This document shows positions 21,913-22,469 of a stretch of 22,469 bases of DNA, one piece after another. Made by a program: the position numbers and the translations under genes. Position 1 is the stretch's first letter; each line of letters opens with the position of its first letter. The notes beneath the pieces were generated by a model. It worked only from the letters and a program-made list of their open reading frames with translations. It searched no databases and was not told the origin of the DNA. This DNA is from a virus: positions 1 to 22,469 of IMG/VR virus record IMGVR_UViG_3300030104_007721; one strand, 5' to 3'.

Positions 21913-22245
21913 TTAGAATGAACTCATTATAATCTCATCAATTTCTTCTTGGAGTTCGTTTTTAGTCGCTAACATTTTAAAAGAAATATCTGCTTGATAT
22001 CTCTTTACTTCTTCTCCATCTTTAAATATAATAATTGTAGGTACTACTACTACTTTATGTTTTTGTTGTAACTTTGGGTTTTTAGCTATATCAACATATG
22101 TTATTTCACAATCTGTTAAATTATCAACCCATTCAGCTTTATTAGGAGCATTCCACTCTGCATTAAAATGAGTTACTACTATTTGGGAATTTGCTTGTAA
22201 TGTGAATACTACAGTTAATAGTAACGTAAAAAACAATTTTTTCAT
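21913..22245 (-). CDS. Exported thioredoxin-like protein without active-site cysteines
   Basis: 110 residues. A Sec signal peptide (KKLFFTLLLTVVFTLQANS) is followed by Gln21; cleavage after ANS would leave Gln at the N-terminus, as in many Bacteroidota exports. The mature part is a thioredoxin fold: VVTHFNAEWNAPN aligns with F-A-x-W-C-G-P-C, the two cysteines being Asn32 and Asn35; VPTIIIFKDGEEVKRYQ keeps the cis-proline (P69) and following strands. It cannot do disulfide exchange at this site. It stops 10 bases before the endolysin gene, so a periplasmic structural or lysis-related role is plausible. A single Cys46 remains. Confidence 0.8.
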   Translation of the reverse strand: MKKLFFTLLLTVVFTLQANSQIVVTHFNAEWNAPNKAEWVDNLTDCEITYVDIAKNPKLQQKHKVVVVPTIIIFKDGEEVKRYQADISFKMLATKNELQEEIDEIIMSSF

Positions 22246-22251
22246 AAGTAA

Positions 22252-22469
22252 TTATCTTAATTTGTCAATCTTATCTTCCATTCTAACAAGACGTTCTTTT
22301 AACTCTGTAACATCTTCTTGAGTTGTCATGATAGTTTGTCTGATTAATTGATCTTTCATATCATATTCCATCCTAGTAACATCTGGTGGTAATGGTTCTG
22401 GTAGTTCTTTTGCTTCAGCTATATCAGCTTGTAATGTAAACCACATACCTACTAATGTTGCTATTAATG
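22252..22469 (-). CDS. Membrane-anchored coiled-coil protein, start off the window
   Basis: The frame is open to the window edge; the in-frame Met at 22446 lies inside a hydrophobic stretch (LIATLVGMWFTLQA), so the true start is likely beyond 22469. After one membrane segment comes a Pro/Glu-rich linker (KELPEPLPPDVTRME) and a coiled coil (VTELKERLVRMEDKIDKL). One TM plus a coiled coil next to an endolysin suggests a holin-like or spanin-like lysis protein, but no family is recognised. Confidence 0.6.
   Translation of the reverse strand, partial: LIATLVGMWFTLQADIAEAKELPEPLPPDVTRMEYDMKDQLIRQTIMTTQEDVTELKERLVRMEDKIDKLR

Noticed and set aside
1-22469. Host chromosomal origin because of groEL, folE and que genes
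   Set aside because: gp43, gp44 and gp45-type genes, endolysin and unidirectional overlapping gene packing are phage-specific; no host housekeeping neighbours are seen.

Overview
The window looks like part of the genome of a T4-like tailed phage (myovirus-type replication genes) that infects a member of the Bacteroidota. Phage origin is shown by a T4-style replisome: a family B DNA polymerase split in two, a gp45-type sliding clamp, a gp44-type clamp loader and a probable gp62 partner. A peptidoglycan amidase and a LamG-containing structural protein also fit a phage. A Bacteroidota host is inferred from three things. There are no Shine-Dalgarno boxes, and A-rich leaders precede the starts. 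Intergenic promoters of the form TTG-N20-TAnnTTxx resemble the Bacteroidota TTG / TAnnTTTG type. One exported protein has a signal peptide whose predicted mature end begins with Gln (the Bacteroidota 'Q-rule'). The DNA is very AT-rich, and every gene I can support lies on the minus strand, so transcription runs from high to low coordinates. Genes are packed with ATGA/TAATG overlaps. No stretch over about 100 bases lacks a gene, and I see no tRNA, rRNA, CRISPR or insertion sequence.

Layout in transcription order. (1) 22469-21018: a partial membrane/coiled-coil protein, an exported cysteine-less thioredoxin-like protein and the lysis amidase. (2) 20963-19713: a large membrane/coiled-coil protein with its own promoter and a strong terminator. 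(3) 19655-14519: a 7-deazaguanine DNA-modification operon: DpdA-like transglycosylase, two small unknown proteins, QueC, a small membrane protein, thioredoxin, QueD, QueE, flavodoxin, SNase-type nuclease and a purine-type phosphoribosyltransferase. (4) 14499-13290: a 52-residue protein and a LamG-type tail/appendage protein. (5) 13230-8270: FolE, a MazG-like pyrophosphohydrolase, the two polymerase pieces, a DUF2452-like protein and the sliding clamp. (6) 8187-5177: Hsp20, an unknown protein, GroES, GroEL and another unknown protein. (7) 5124-1: clamp loader, small proteins, methyltransferase, gp62-like subunit, Nmad1/DUF1599-like protein, PD-(D/E)XK Fe-S nuclease, ribbon-helix-helix protein and a partial GT4 glycosyltransferase.

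How it fits together: FolE, QueD, QueE and QueC form the complete route from GTP to preQ0, and the DpdA-like enzyme would swap guanine in phage DNA for the 7-deazaguanine, probably to evade host restriction. The flavodoxin overlaps queE and is a natural electron donor for that radical-SAM enzyme. The phosphoribosyltransferase could salvage the guanine that the exchange releases. QueC, QueD and QueE each depart from textbook metal-site motifs, which makes this version of the pathway unusual. Five intergenic regions share one promoter architecture (TTGG-N15-TTyGTATatTA or a close variant), a candidate phage regulon signature. A GC-rich candidate RNA pseudoknot lies just upstream of queC.
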